Assembly (NCBI RefSeq): GCF_017875235.1
Contig: NZ_JAGGMI010000019.1
Span: 1-64,000, forward strand
DNA: 64,000 bases
Direction of reading: 5' to 3'
From: Asticcacaulis solisilvae
GTDB taxonomy: Bacteria > Pseudomonadota > Alphaproteobacteria > Caulobacterales > Caulobacteraceae
A model generated the notes under the pieces. It ran no database searches. It worked only from the letters and a program-made list of their open reading frames with translations, and was not told where the DNA came from. Below are positions 46,329-54,622 of this stretch, in pieces. Position 1 is the first letter of the stretch. Every line of letters starts with the position of its first letter. The translations under genes and the position numbers were made by a program.

Positions 46329-46971
46329 CCTGAAGGCGCTCTTGTTCGATCTCGACGGAACGCTGAGCGACACCGATCCTGTGCATTTCGAGGCGATGAA
46401 GGCGACCTTCGCCGAGGAGGGCATAGGCCTGACCGAGCATGATTTCCGCATCCATATCTCGGGTCATTCCAATGCCGACATCTTCGCGCGTTACTTTCCG
46501 CACATGCCCCTGGTCCAGCAGCGCGCCTTCGCCGACGCCAAGGAGGCGGCGTTTCGCCGGCTGGCCACGACGCTTGCGCCGACGCCCGGTCTTGACCGGC
46601 TGCTGTCGTGGGCGGACGCGCGGGGCCTGAAGGTCGGTCTCGTTACCAATGCGCCGTCGCTGAATGTCGATCATATGCTGGGGGCGCTGGGCCTGACCAG
46701 CCGGTTCGACACCATTGTCTATGGCGAGCTCCTGCCGCGCGCCAAGCCCGATCCCTTGCCCTATCTCGAAGCGCTGTCACGCCTGAACTGCCGGGCCGCG
46801 GAGGCGATCGCCTTCGAGGACTCCGTGCCCGGCGTGATCGCGGCCAAGGGAGCAGGCCTCTATGTCGTCGGCCTCCTGAGCGCGCAGAGCCGCGATGTCC
46901 TTGAGGCTGCCGGAGCGGACATGGCGGTCACCGACTTCAGCGACGCTGCCCTGTGGCGCAGGCTGCGATAG
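46321..46971 (+). CDS. HAD-superfamily phosphatase/phosphoglucomutase-like
   Basis: This 216-residue cytoplasmic protein starts at ATG 46321 inside the kinase gene's end. It shows HAD motif I FDLDGTLSDTD (catalytic Asp pair), motif II VTNAPS, the lysine in RAKPDP and motif IV AFEDSVPG. A helical cap lies between (about residues 18-85). Members with this look are sugar phosphatases or beta-phosphoglucomutases. The operon position suggests action on a sugar phosphate of the aminosugar pathway, perhaps relieving accumulation; the substrate is not shown by sequence. It converges with the GH2 gene 3 bp away. Confidence 0.85.
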   Translation: MPDLKALLFDLDGTLSDTDPVHFEAMKATFAEEGIGLTEHDFRIHISGHSNADIFARYFPHMPLVQQRAFADAKEAAFRRLATTLAPTPGLDRLLSWADARGLKVGLVTNAPSLNVDHMLGALGLTSRFDTIVYGELLPRAKPDPLPYLEALSRLNCRAAEAIAFEDSVPGVIAAKGAGLYVVGLLSAQSRDVLEAAGADMAVTDFSDAALWRRLR

Positions 46972-46974
46972 CGG

Positions 46975-49900
46975 TTATCGTCCGGGCTCCATAATCGTGA
47001 ACACCAGGGAGCCTGAATAGGTGCCGTCCGCCTGCGCGGGTTGGCTGGCCGGGCCGGTGTTTTCCGGGGTAACGAACTTCGAGCCCATGGCGGGAATGGC
47101 CTGCATGAAGGAGATATCGCCGGCCGGGAACTCTGGCGAGGTGTTGATATGCCCCAGTTGCGGCGTGCCGACGCGCAAGTAAGTCTGGTCGGACGCGCTG
47201 GAGGCCAGCCACGCACCGGCATCGGTATCGAAGCGCGCCCAGCGCAGGCCGGCGAAATAGCCCTGGAACTCCGGATAGACGGCCGCACCGGGGCGGTCGA
47301 TGCTGCTTTTGGCTTCGCGGACGCCGAGTTCCGGCCCGCGCAGGCGGTTTTGCCAAGCGCGATAGGGCCCTTTGCCCAGGCTGCGGATGGATTGAATACG
47401 CTCTTCCGGGTGATCGAAAGTGATACCGTGATAGATGTAGTTGCCGGTGATGGCGTAGCTGTAGTCGAGCTTCAGTGATCCGTCGCCGCGCAGCGTCCAG
47501 CGGAAGCGGCCGAGGCCGGTTTCGGACCGGGCTTCCAGCCAGGCCTCACCATCCGCGGTGCCCGTGGTCACGATGGCAGGACCCGCGGGGAGGGGGAAGC
47601 GGTCGGCCTCGAAACCGATGCGGACCGTCTTGGGCGTAATGACACGGCCCGCCTCGCTGGTGGGCGTGGAGTAGCGCACGGCCGATACCATCTGCGGCGG
47701 GAAATTGTAACGGATGCCATCGGAGGCGCGGCGCGTGCTGTCATAGATCGTCCGCCACGCCGTGCCGTCGCTGATCTCCAGTTTGAAGCCGGCATAGCTG
47801 TCGGTCTTTTCAAGCGGCAGGTCGATCTCGATGACATTGGCCATCTGCGCCGCGATCTGCGCTCCGCCCCTGCCTGTCACCTCGGTCCAGGCGGGTTGCG
47901 CGTCGCGCGGCCGCGCGAAGACGAGGCGCGGTCCATTGCTCAGCGCAATCGTCTTACTGCCTTTGCTGATGTGGCGAAGCAGGCCCGTCGCCGGGTCGAA
48001 GGTTGCGGTTGTCTTGCCGGCGGTCATGCGGATATCGCCGCCCGTCCTGACGAGATGTGCCTTGCCGCTCGTGAGAGCAGCGGGAAGCGTTGGCGCGGAG
48101 ACCGGCCATGTCCAGGTCCAGACGTCCTGGCCGTCCGGGCCGGTAGCCGTCAGGGTGATGGCGTCGGCCGTTTGCCAGTCGCGGGGCAGGTCGAGCTTCA
48201 AGGTGCCGTTGCCATGGGGCGCGATCTGAGGACCGGCAAAGGTTCCACTGGCGAGGACCTTGGGCGCGATGGTCTTGGCGGCCGGGCTGGCGAAGCGGAT
48301 CGTCCGCCAGGTGAAGCGCACCTGCGCGAGCGAGGTAAAGTCGTAGAGATTGCTGACTTTCAGCGTGCCGTCGAACGCCGCCGAAAGGTCCGGCGCCGCG
48401 ATCTGGACCGGCGACCAGATGTTGCGGATGGTGAAGTAGCTGCCTTCCTTTTCGTGATTGGGGCCGACAAGACCGTCGGGCGCATAGGTGCTGAACGAAT
48501 CGATGGCGCCGCCGCGATCAGTGCGGGCAATGCTTTCGTCGACCAGCGCCCAATGGAACAGGCCGGCGCCGCGCGGTGAGGCGGCGATGGCATTCCAGTA
48601 GTCCTCGAGCCCCGCGCCCGCGCCGCCGTCATAAAGCGCATGCAGGACCTCGGTCGGCATCAAGAGATGTTTGTCCGCCAGGCGCTTGGTCAGGTCGGCC
48701 CAGTTGGAATAGTGCTTGGTGTCGATGTCGTCGTGCAGTTCCCATGGATGCAGGACGCGGCGCTGTTGCGGGTCGTAGAGCGCGAATTCGCCGTCGAGAT
48801 CGCGGTTCCAGCCGCCTTCATTGCCGTTGTCCCAGAACAGGATGCTCGGGTGGTTGACGTCGCGTTCGACCATTTCGCGGATCAGGAGTCGGCCATTGAC
48901 CGTGTCGTGGGCGTGCTGCCAGCCGCTCAGTTCATTGAGAACATAAAGGCCAAGCTCGTCCGCTGCCTCCAGCAAGGCCGGGTCAGGCGGATAGTGCGAC
49001 ATGCGGATGGCGTTCATGTTCATGGACTTGACCAGCCGGACGTCGTCATAGCTGTCCTGCCGGTCGAGCGCGCGGGCGGTCTTGGGGCGGAAGCTGTGCC
49101 TGTTGGCGCCCTTCAGCAGGATGCGTTGGCCGTTGAGGTAAAGTCCCTGGCCCGGCCGGACCTCGAAGGTCCGAAACCCGAAGCGTTCGGAAGTGGTGTG
49201 GATGACCGTATCGCCCTTGTAGAGCGACAGTTTCAATCTGTAGAGGTTCGGTGTTTCGGCCGTCCAAAGGGCAGGCGCATCTATACGCGTCGCCAGCCGG
49301 ACCTTGCCGGCGCCGCCAGCGGGCAGGGTGAAGGAAACCGGCGCGCCGGCGGGCTTGCCGTCCAGCGTGACCACCTGGCCTTGGACGCGCGTCGCCTCGC
49401 GGGCGCCGTCGAACTGGATATCGGCGGTCAGGTTGCCGTCGGCGCGGGCATCGATGGCGACGTGGCGGATGGCTTCGGTCGGCGAGACCTCGAGCCAGAC
49501 CGGCCGGAAGATGCCGCCGAACACCCAGTAGTCGGCGTCGCGTTCGGCCCAATTGGTATCGCGGTTGCTGGATTCCTTGGCGACATCGACCTCCAGCATG
49601 TTGTCCTGGCCCAGCTTCAGCTTGTCCGTGATGTCGTACGAGAAGCGCGTAAAGGCGCCCTGATGCGTCGGCCCCGCCACCTGTCCGTTCACCTTGACCG
49701 TCGCGTCGGTCATGACGCCTTCGAAAACCAGGCGGACGCGCTTGCCCTTCCAATCCGCCGACGGCGTGAAACGCAGCCGGTAGAGTCCGTGTTCGTTGCT
49801 GCGTGCCAGGCGCTGTTCGCCGTAATTATAGGTGCCGAAGCCGTGCTGCTCCCAGTTGGACGGCACGGGAATGGTCGTGGTTTCGCCCGCGCGGCGGCCG

Positions 49901-50052
49901 CCGGTGACGGAAAATTCCCACGGGACGGCGTCCTTCGGTCCCTGGCCCGACAGGTAGACCCGTTCGGTTTCGGGCGCGGCAAGACCGGGCGACGCACCAA
50001 AGCAAAGAAGCGAAAGGGCGATGAAAAGCGCGCGCGTCAAACCTGTGATCAT
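46975..50052 (-). CDS. GH2 beta-galactosidase, exported
   Basis: This 1025-residue enzyme starts at the ATG at 50052 (an upstream TTG at 50058 is less likely). The signal peptide is MITGLTRALFIALSLLCFGA, with cleavage after GLA. GH2 order is seen: sugar-binding jelly roll (about residues 70-190; WEQHGFGTYNYGEQ, WAERDADYWVFGGI), immunoglobulin-like domain, then TIM barrel with KGANRHSFRPKTAR, MSHYPPDPALLEAADELGLY and acid/base Glu in FWDNGNEGGWN. PTEVLHALYDGG may hold the nucleophile Glu. The C-terminal third is a large beta domain. Periplasmic; removes beta-linked galactose or a related sugar. It is divergent from the LacI gene. Confidence 0.88.
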   Translation of the reverse strand: MITGLTRALFIALSLLCFGASPGLAAPETERVYLSGQGPKDAVPWEFSVTGGRRAGETTTIPVPSNWEQHGFGTYNYGEQRLARSNEHGLYRLRFTPSADWKGKRVRLVFEGVMTDATVKVNGQVAGPTHQGAFTRFSYDITDKLKLGQDNMLEVDVAKESSNRDTNWAERDADYWVFGGIFRPVWLEVSPTEAIRHVAIDARADGNLTADIQFDGAREATRVQGQVVTLDGKPAGAPVSFTLPAGGAGKVRLATRIDAPALWTAETPNLYRLKLSLYKGDTVIHTTSERFGFRTFEVRPGQGLYLNGQRILLKGANRHSFRPKTARALDRQDSYDDVRLVKSMNMNAIRMSHYPPDPALLEAADELGLYVLNELSGWQHAHDTVNGRLLIREMVERDVNHPSILFWDNGNEGGWNRDLDGEFALYDPQQRRVLHPWELHDDIDTKHYSNWADLTKRLADKHLLMPTEVLHALYDGGAGAGLEDYWNAIAASPRGAGLFHWALVDESIARTDRGGAIDSFSTYAPDGLVGPNHEKEGSYFTIRNIWSPVQIAAPDLSAAFDGTLKVSNLYDFTSLAQVRFTWRTIRFASPAAKTIAPKVLASGTFAGPQIAPHGNGTLKLDLPRDWQTADAITLTATGPDGQDVWTWTWPVSAPTLPAALTSGKAHLVRTGGDIRMTAGKTTATFDPATGLLRHISKGSKTIALSNGPRLVFARPRDAQPAWTEVTGRGGAQIAAQMANVIEIDLPLEKTDSYAGFKLEISDGTAWRTIYDSTRRASDGIRYNFPPQMVSAVRYSTPTSEAGRVITPKTVRIGFEADRFPLPAGPAIVTTGTADGEAWLEARSETGLGRFRWTLRGDGSLKLDYSYAITGNYIYHGITFDHPEERIQSIRSLGKGPYRAWQNRLRGPELGVREAKSSIDRPGAAVYPEFQGYFAGLRWARFDTDAGAWLASSASDQTYLRVGTPQLGHINTSPEFPAGDISFMQAIPAMGSKFVTPENTGPASQPAQADGTYSGSLVFTIMEPGR

Positions 50053-50198
50053 TCGCAACCTGCCTGTTTGTCTGGTGCGGAGGGCTTCGGTGCCTCCATA
50101 TTGGCGACAGGTATAGACGTAATTGTATGATTATAGAAAGAGGCTTTGACGGCGTGATGCACACAGTGGATGGACAAGTGCGCCAAAACACGAAATGA
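50053..50198. promoter_or_regulatory. Short divergent promoter region (GH2 and LacI)
   Basis: These 146 bp separate the GH2 and LacI starts and must hold both promoters. The middle is AT-rich (GTAATTGTATGATTATAG at about 50118-50135). No palindrome like the 51291/51533 operators was seen here. Confidence 0.35.
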
Positions 50199-51287
50199 TT
50201 GCACCGACTTTCCAGTAACCGGACGCTGCCTTTGCCCGCTCGTAAACCGACCATCGACGACGTCGCCGCGCTGAGTGGCGTCGGCCGCGCCACGGTCTCC
50301 CGCGTTCTGAACGGTGGACCCAATGTCCGTGACGAGGTGCGGGCGCGCGTTCTCGAAGCCGTCGAGAAGCTGCAGTACAAGGTCAATATGCAGGCGCGCT
50401 TCCTGGCCGGCGGCCGGACCCAGGTGCTGGGGCTGATCTACGCTTCGGACCTGGATAGCGAGCCCAACTCATTCTATCATTCCGGCCTGGAACTGGGCGC
50501 ATTGCGCGCCTGCACCGAGTTCGGTTTTCAACTGGTCATGCACACAGCCAATCAGCATTCGCTGACCCGGGCAACGCGCATCATCGAATTCGTTGACCAG
50601 AGCCGGTGCGACGGCCTGATCCTGACGCCCCCCTTTTCCGATGACACCGACCTTCTGGAGCAGTTGCAGGGGCGCAATGTGGCCGTCGTCTGCATCTCGC
50701 CCGGCGAGGCGGCGCAGAAGCTGGCTTCGGGCGTCGGCATTGACGACGAGGTCGCCGCCTATGAACTGACGCGGCATCTGGTCGGCCTCGGCCACCGCCG
50801 TTTCGGTTTCCTCAAGGGCTTGCAGGGCCACCTGTCAGCCGAGCAGCGTTATTCCGGTTTCCTGCGCGCCTTGGCCCAGGCCGGCATCGGCGAGGACGCC
50901 GTGGTGGCGGCGCGTGGCAACTTCACGTTCAAGTCGGGGATCGAACTGACTCCCGGCCTGCTGAAGGACGGACAAGGGATCACCGCGCTCGTCTGCGCCA
51001 ATGACGACATGGCCGTGGGCGCCCTGTTCAGCATCCACAAGATGGGGCTCAATGTGCCGCGTGACCTGTCGGTGGTGGGTTTCGACGACACGCCGGTGTC
51101 GGAAATCATCTGGCCGCCGCTGACGACCGTCCACCAGCCCCTGAAAGCCATGGGCTATCGCGCCGTCCAGATGATCGTAGAGCGCGTCAAGACCGGGGGC
51201 TCTGCCCCGCCGCCGCGTTTCGAAGCCATCGCCCACCGGGTGGTGATCCGCGAATCCGCCGCCGCGAGCCAGCCCGCTCACGTATAA
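50199..51287 (+). CDS. LacI-family transcriptional regulator
   Basis: A 362-residue regulator with an N-terminal LacI helix-turn-helix (about residues 18-40; PTIDDVAALSGVGRATVSRV), hinge helix and periplasmic-binding-protein-like domain (VLGLIYASDLDS, LILTPPFSDDTDLLEQL, GVGIDDEVAAYELTRHLVGLGHRRFGF, ALVCANDDMAVGAL, VVGFDDTPVSE). The start is uncertain: TTG at 50199 or TTG at 50232, both non-ATG. It lies between the GH2 gene and two perfect LacI-type palindromes ahead of TonB receptor 5, which it probably controls in response to a sugar. Confidence 0.9.
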   Translation: MHRLSSNRTLPLPARKPTIDDVAALSGVGRATVSRVLNGGPNVRDEVRARVLEAVEKLQYKVNMQARFLAGGRTQVLGLIYASDLDSEPNSFYHSGLELGALRACTEFGFQLVMHTANQHSLTRATRIIEFVDQSRCDGLILTPPFSDDTDLLEQLQGRNVAVVCISPGEAAQKLASGVGIDDEVAAYELTRHLVGLGHRRFGFLKGLQGHLSAEQRYSGFLRALAQAGIGEDAVVAARGNFTFKSGIELTPGLLKDGQGITALVCANDDMAVGALFSIHKMGLNVPRDLSVVGFDDTPVSEIIWPPLTTVHQPLKAMGYRAVQMIVERVKTGGSAPPPRFEAIAHRVVIRESAAASQPAHV

Positions 51288-51290
51288 TTT

Positions 51291-51306
51291 ATGGAAGCGC
51301 TTCCAT
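51291..51306. promoter_or_regulatory. LacI-type operator 1
   Basis: ATGGAAGCGCTTCCAT is a perfect 16-bp palindrome with the central CG of LacI-family sites. It starts 3 bp after the LacI stop codon, 242 bp before the second copy, a spacing that would allow DNA looping. Confidence 0.8.
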
Positions 51307-51502
51307 TTCTGACCGCCCGCGTGTTTCTCGCGCGGTGAGCGGCCGCTTCGCCGATCGCGACTCGTTAACCCGCGATTAACCCCGTGGCATTTCACCAGTA
51401 CGCATAAGCAGTTCCACTGCGACAATGCGTGCCATTTCCGTCACGGGCGTCGTGAATTCGCCGCAATTGGGAGCGGTTTCAAAAATCTTCGATATGTTGG
51501 AC

Positions 51503-51548
51503 TTGACATGAACCGGCGTATCTGCGCATTCGTTGGAAGCGCTTCCAA
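51503..51548 (+). promoter_or_regulatory. Receptor 5 promoter element and LacI-type operator 2
   Basis: TTGACA at 51503-51508 is a good -35 match; a -10 is not clear. The perfect palindrome TTGGAAGCGCTTCCAA (51533-51548) lies about 25 bp downstream of it, where bound repressor would block initiation or early elongation. Between the two operators (51307-51502) no gene or other motif is evident. Confidence 0.7.
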
Positions 51549-51601
51549 TTCCGCTCCGTCAAGAGGGCGGGGGCACATATTCCGATACGGGAGGAAAACA
51601 A

Positions 51602-54409
51602 ATGAAAGCCAGACACCGTCACGCCACAGCCGCGTGTGCGCTGATCCTCGCCATGGCCGCGACCGGCGCCTATGCGCAGGATACCGCGACGACCCAAGCT
51701 GAGACCGCACCCAGCGAAGAGGGCGACGCCGTCGTCGTTACCGGCATCCGCCGCGGCCTGCAGGACTCGCTGACGCTGAAGAAGCGCAGCACCTCGATCG
51801 TCGAAGCCGTTTCCGCCGAAGACATCGGCAAGCTGCCGGACGCCTCAATCGCCGAATCCCTGGCCCGCCTGCCGGGCCTGGCCGCCCAGCGCGTCGGCGG
51901 CCGTTCGCAGACCATTTCGATTCGTGGCCTGTCGGGCGACTTCGCCGCGACGCTTCTGAATGGCCGCCTGCAGGTGTCATCGGGTGATAACCGCGCCGCC
52001 GAATTCGACCAGTATCCGTCTGAAATGGTCGCCTCGGCCATCGTCTACAAGACGCCGGACGCGTCGCTGACCGGCCAGGGCCTGTCGGGCACGGTGGTGC
52101 TCAATACGGTGCGCCCGCTCGATCACAAGCAGCGCGTCCTGTCGGTCAATGTCCGCGGCTCCTACAACACCAATGGCGAACTCAACGCCGACACCAGCGT
52201 CTGGGGCAGCCGCCTCAGCGTCGCCTATATCGACCAGTTCATGGATGGCAAGCTGGGCGTGGCCCTGTCCTATGCCCACCTCGATGATCCGTCGCAGCTC
52301 CAGCATTCCAAGAGCTGGTGGTGGGACAAGCAGGGCGATGTCCCGGGTTCATCGCCGGCTGTGCCGCGCTTCGGCGCCGGCAATGGCGACGCCATGGGCC
52401 TGCACGGCGTCGAGATCTGGGCGACGTCGCGCGACCAGACCCGCGATGGCTACATGGCCGTTCTTGACTTCAAGCCGAACGACAATTTCCGCAGCGTGAA
52501 CGACTTCTACTACTCGGTCTTTGACCAGGACGAAGTGACCCACGGCGCCCAGTGGTACCAGACCCAGTGGACCGACGATGTCCGCTTCTCGGACGTCAAG
52601 GTGTCCGATATCGGCGGCTCGCCGGTCGTGCAGGAAGCGACCGTCAGCGGCGTCGCGCCGATTGTGCGCAACGACAACAACCTGCGCCGCGACGAAATGT
52701 TCTCGTTCGGCTCGAACAACCGCTTCAATATCGGCGACTGGCGCACCGTCGTCGATCTCGGCTATTCGCGTTCCGTCCGCAAGGAAACCATCGCCGAAAC
52801 CTATGCCGGCTATGGCACCAGCCCGACGCCGGTTACGCGCACGTTCGACACCATCAAGGAAAACATCGCCTACGGCGGTTTCCCGTCGCTCGATCCGGGC
52901 TTCAACTACGCCGATGCCAACAATGTCTATCTCGGCGATGCTGCCCCCTGGGGCGGCTGGGGCCACGACGGCGCCATCCGTACGCCGCGGGTGACCGATG
53001 CATTGCTGACCTCGCGCATCTCGGCCGCGCACGATGTCGAATGGGGCGGCGTCAAGGGCGTCGAATTCGGCGTCGACTTCTCGCACCGGACCAAGACCAA
53101 GGGCGTCGATGAGTGGGACCTGTGCCTGAAGGGCTGGGACCAGGTAACCAGCGACTGCCACGGCACGCGTGTCCGCGTCGCCGATGCCGACCTCAACGAG
53201 CCGACCAATCTCGACTGGGCCAATTTCGGCGGGGTGCTGTCCTACGACCTGACCAATGTCGTCGGCAAGTATTACGACCGCCGCGCCATCAAGAACGAGG
53301 ACAATCTCAACAAATACTGGCAGGTGGACGAAGAGCTGCTGACGGCCTACGCCAAATTCACCATCGACAGCGCGCTCGGTTCGCACGGCCTGCGCGGCAA
53401 TTTCGGCCTGCAATATGTCGAGGCCAAGCAGACCTCGGCCGGCAACGAAATCGTGTCGCGCGCCAACGGGCCCCTGGTTCCGGCGGTCGGCAAGTGGGTG
53501 TCGACCGACACCACCTACGGCCATTTCCTGCCAAGCCTGAACCTGATCCTGGATGTGACTGACGACTCGGTGGTACGGTTCGCAGCGGCGCGTTCGATGG
53601 CCCGTCCGCGCATGGACGACATGCGCGCCAGCCGCAATGCCGGCGTCGGCGTCGATGGCACCTGGAGCGGTGGTGGCGGCAACCCGAACCTGAAGCCGTG
53701 GATCGCCGACGGTTTCGACTTCTCCTACGAGCGCTACTTCAACCGCACCAGCTATATCGGCGCGGCCTTCTTCCAGAAGGTGCTGCGCAACTATATCCGC
53801 AGCCAGACAACAGCCTATGATTTCACCGGCTGGTCCAATCCGTCGGGTATCCCGCCGATCAGCAATATCGGCCGCTTTACCTTGCCGGTGAACGACAGCG
53901 GCGGCAATGTCAGCGGCATCGAGCTTTCGGGTGCGCTCGACGGCGCCCTGGTGGCCGACTGGCTGCAGGGCTTTGGCGTCATCGGCAGCTTCGCCAGAGG
54001 CTGGACCGACGTCGAGTCCGGAGATCCGATCGATCCGTCCAAGCTTCCGGGCTTCTCGGGCGACGTCGCCAATGTCACCGGCTATTACGAGAAGAACGGC
54101 TTCTCGGCGCGCGTCAGCTATCGCTATCGCTCGGCCTTCCTCGGCGAAGCCTATGCGCTTTATGCCAACCGCGCCGTTACCCGTATCCTGGCCGACAACC
54201 AGGTCGACGCGCAGTTGAGCTACGAGATGCAGGATGGGCCGCTTAAAGGCGTGACCTGGATGATCCAGGGCTACAACCTGGCCAATTCGGACTATCAGAC
54301 CCAGCTCAAGGTCAGCGAAAACCGCGCGGCCGACGGCACCTCCTTCCCGGAAAACTACGAGGAATACGGCCAGACCATCCTGTTCGGCTTCTCGTATAAG
54401 TTCCAGTAG
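51602..54409 (+). CDS. TonB-dependent outer-membrane receptor 5
   Basis: A 935-residue receptor starting at ATG 51602 after GGGAGGAAAAC. The signal peptide is MKARHRHATAACALILAMAA, with cleavage after AYA. DAVVVTGIRRGLQDSL precedes the plug (about residues 45-190; VEAVSAEDIGKLPDASIAES, LPGLAAQRVGGRSQTISIRG, YKTPDASLTGQGLSGTVVL). The barrel ends in LFGFSYKFQ. There is no STN domain. Controlled by two LacI-type operators and followed by GH3, halogenase and GH30 genes, it probably imports a beta-glucan oligosaccharide. Confidence 0.93.
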   Translation: MKARHRHATAACALILAMAATGAYAQDTATTQAETAPSEEGDAVVVTGIRRGLQDSLTLKKRSTSIVEAVSAEDIGKLPDASIAESLARLPGLAAQRVGGRSQTISIRGLSGDFAATLLNGRLQVSSGDNRAAEFDQYPSEMVASAIVYKTPDASLTGQGLSGTVVLNTVRPLDHKQRVLSVNVRGSYNTNGELNADTSVWGSRLSVAYIDQFMDGKLGVALSYAHLDDPSQLQHSKSWWWDKQGDVPGSSPAVPRFGAGNGDAMGLHGVEIWATSRDQTRDGYMAVLDFKPNDNFRSVNDFYYSVFDQDEVTHGAQWYQTQWTDDVRFSDVKVSDIGGSPVVQEATVSGVAPIVRNDNNLRRDEMFSFGSNNRFNIGDWRTVVDLGYSRSVRKETIAETYAGYGTSPTPVTRTFDTIKENIAYGGFPSLDPGFNYADANNVYLGDAAPWGGWGHDGAIRTPRVTDALLTSRISAAHDVEWGGVKGVEFGVDFSHRTKTKGVDEWDLCLKGWDQVTSDCHGTRVRVADADLNEPTNLDWANFGGVLSYDLTNVVGKYYDRRAIKNEDNLNKYWQVDEELLTAYAKFTIDSALGSHGLRGNFGLQYVEAKQTSAGNEIVSRANGPLVPAVGKWVSTDTTYGHFLPSLNLILDVTDDSVVRFAAARSMARPRMDDMRASRNAGVGVDGTWSGGGGNPNLKPWIADGFDFSYERYFNRTSYIGAAFFQKVLRNYIRSQTTAYDFTGWSNPSGIPPISNIGRFTLPVNDSGGNVSGIELSGALDGALVADWLQGFGVIGSFARGWTDVESGDPIDPSKLPGFSGDVANVTGYYEKNGFSARVSYRYRSAFLGEAYALYANRAVTRILADNQVDAQLSYEMQDGPLKGVTWMIQGYNLANSDYQTQLKVSENRAADGTSFPENYEEYGQTILFGFSYKFQ

Positions 54410-54477
54410 TCGCAATATGCCGAAACAACGTTCGGCGTAGCCAAAAGTGGTCACCGGTTTTCGGCTAGTTATTGCGA
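54410..54477. repeat. Palindromic element after receptor 5, related to the dispersed repeat
   Basis: TCGCAATA (54410-54417) and TATTGCGA (54470-54477) enclose TAGCCAAAA/TTTTCGGCTA. The nested layout (outer cATA-type arm, inner AAAA/TTTTCG arm) matches the left half of the 24951 and 30918 elements, but the sequence has diverged. It begins right after the receptor stop codon. Confidence 0.55.
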
Positions 54478-54533
54478 TAAAGCATAGCCTTCTCCCTGGT
54501 TGCCGGAACCGAACCGGCAGCAAGGTCCTTTGG

Positions 54534-54570
54534 CGGAGGGATCGATCCCCAGGATCCCTCCGTCCTTTTC
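54534..54570 (+). terminator. Intrinsic terminator between receptor 5 and GH3
   Basis: CGGAGGGATC (54534-54543) and GATCCCTCCG (54553-54562) form a perfect 10-bp stem with a 9-nt loop, followed by TCCTTTTC. Confidence 0.75.
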
Positions 54571-54622
54571 CCGAATATCAAGTTTCATGACGCGGCAGCG
54601 CTAAAGCCGCGAGGATATCGCC

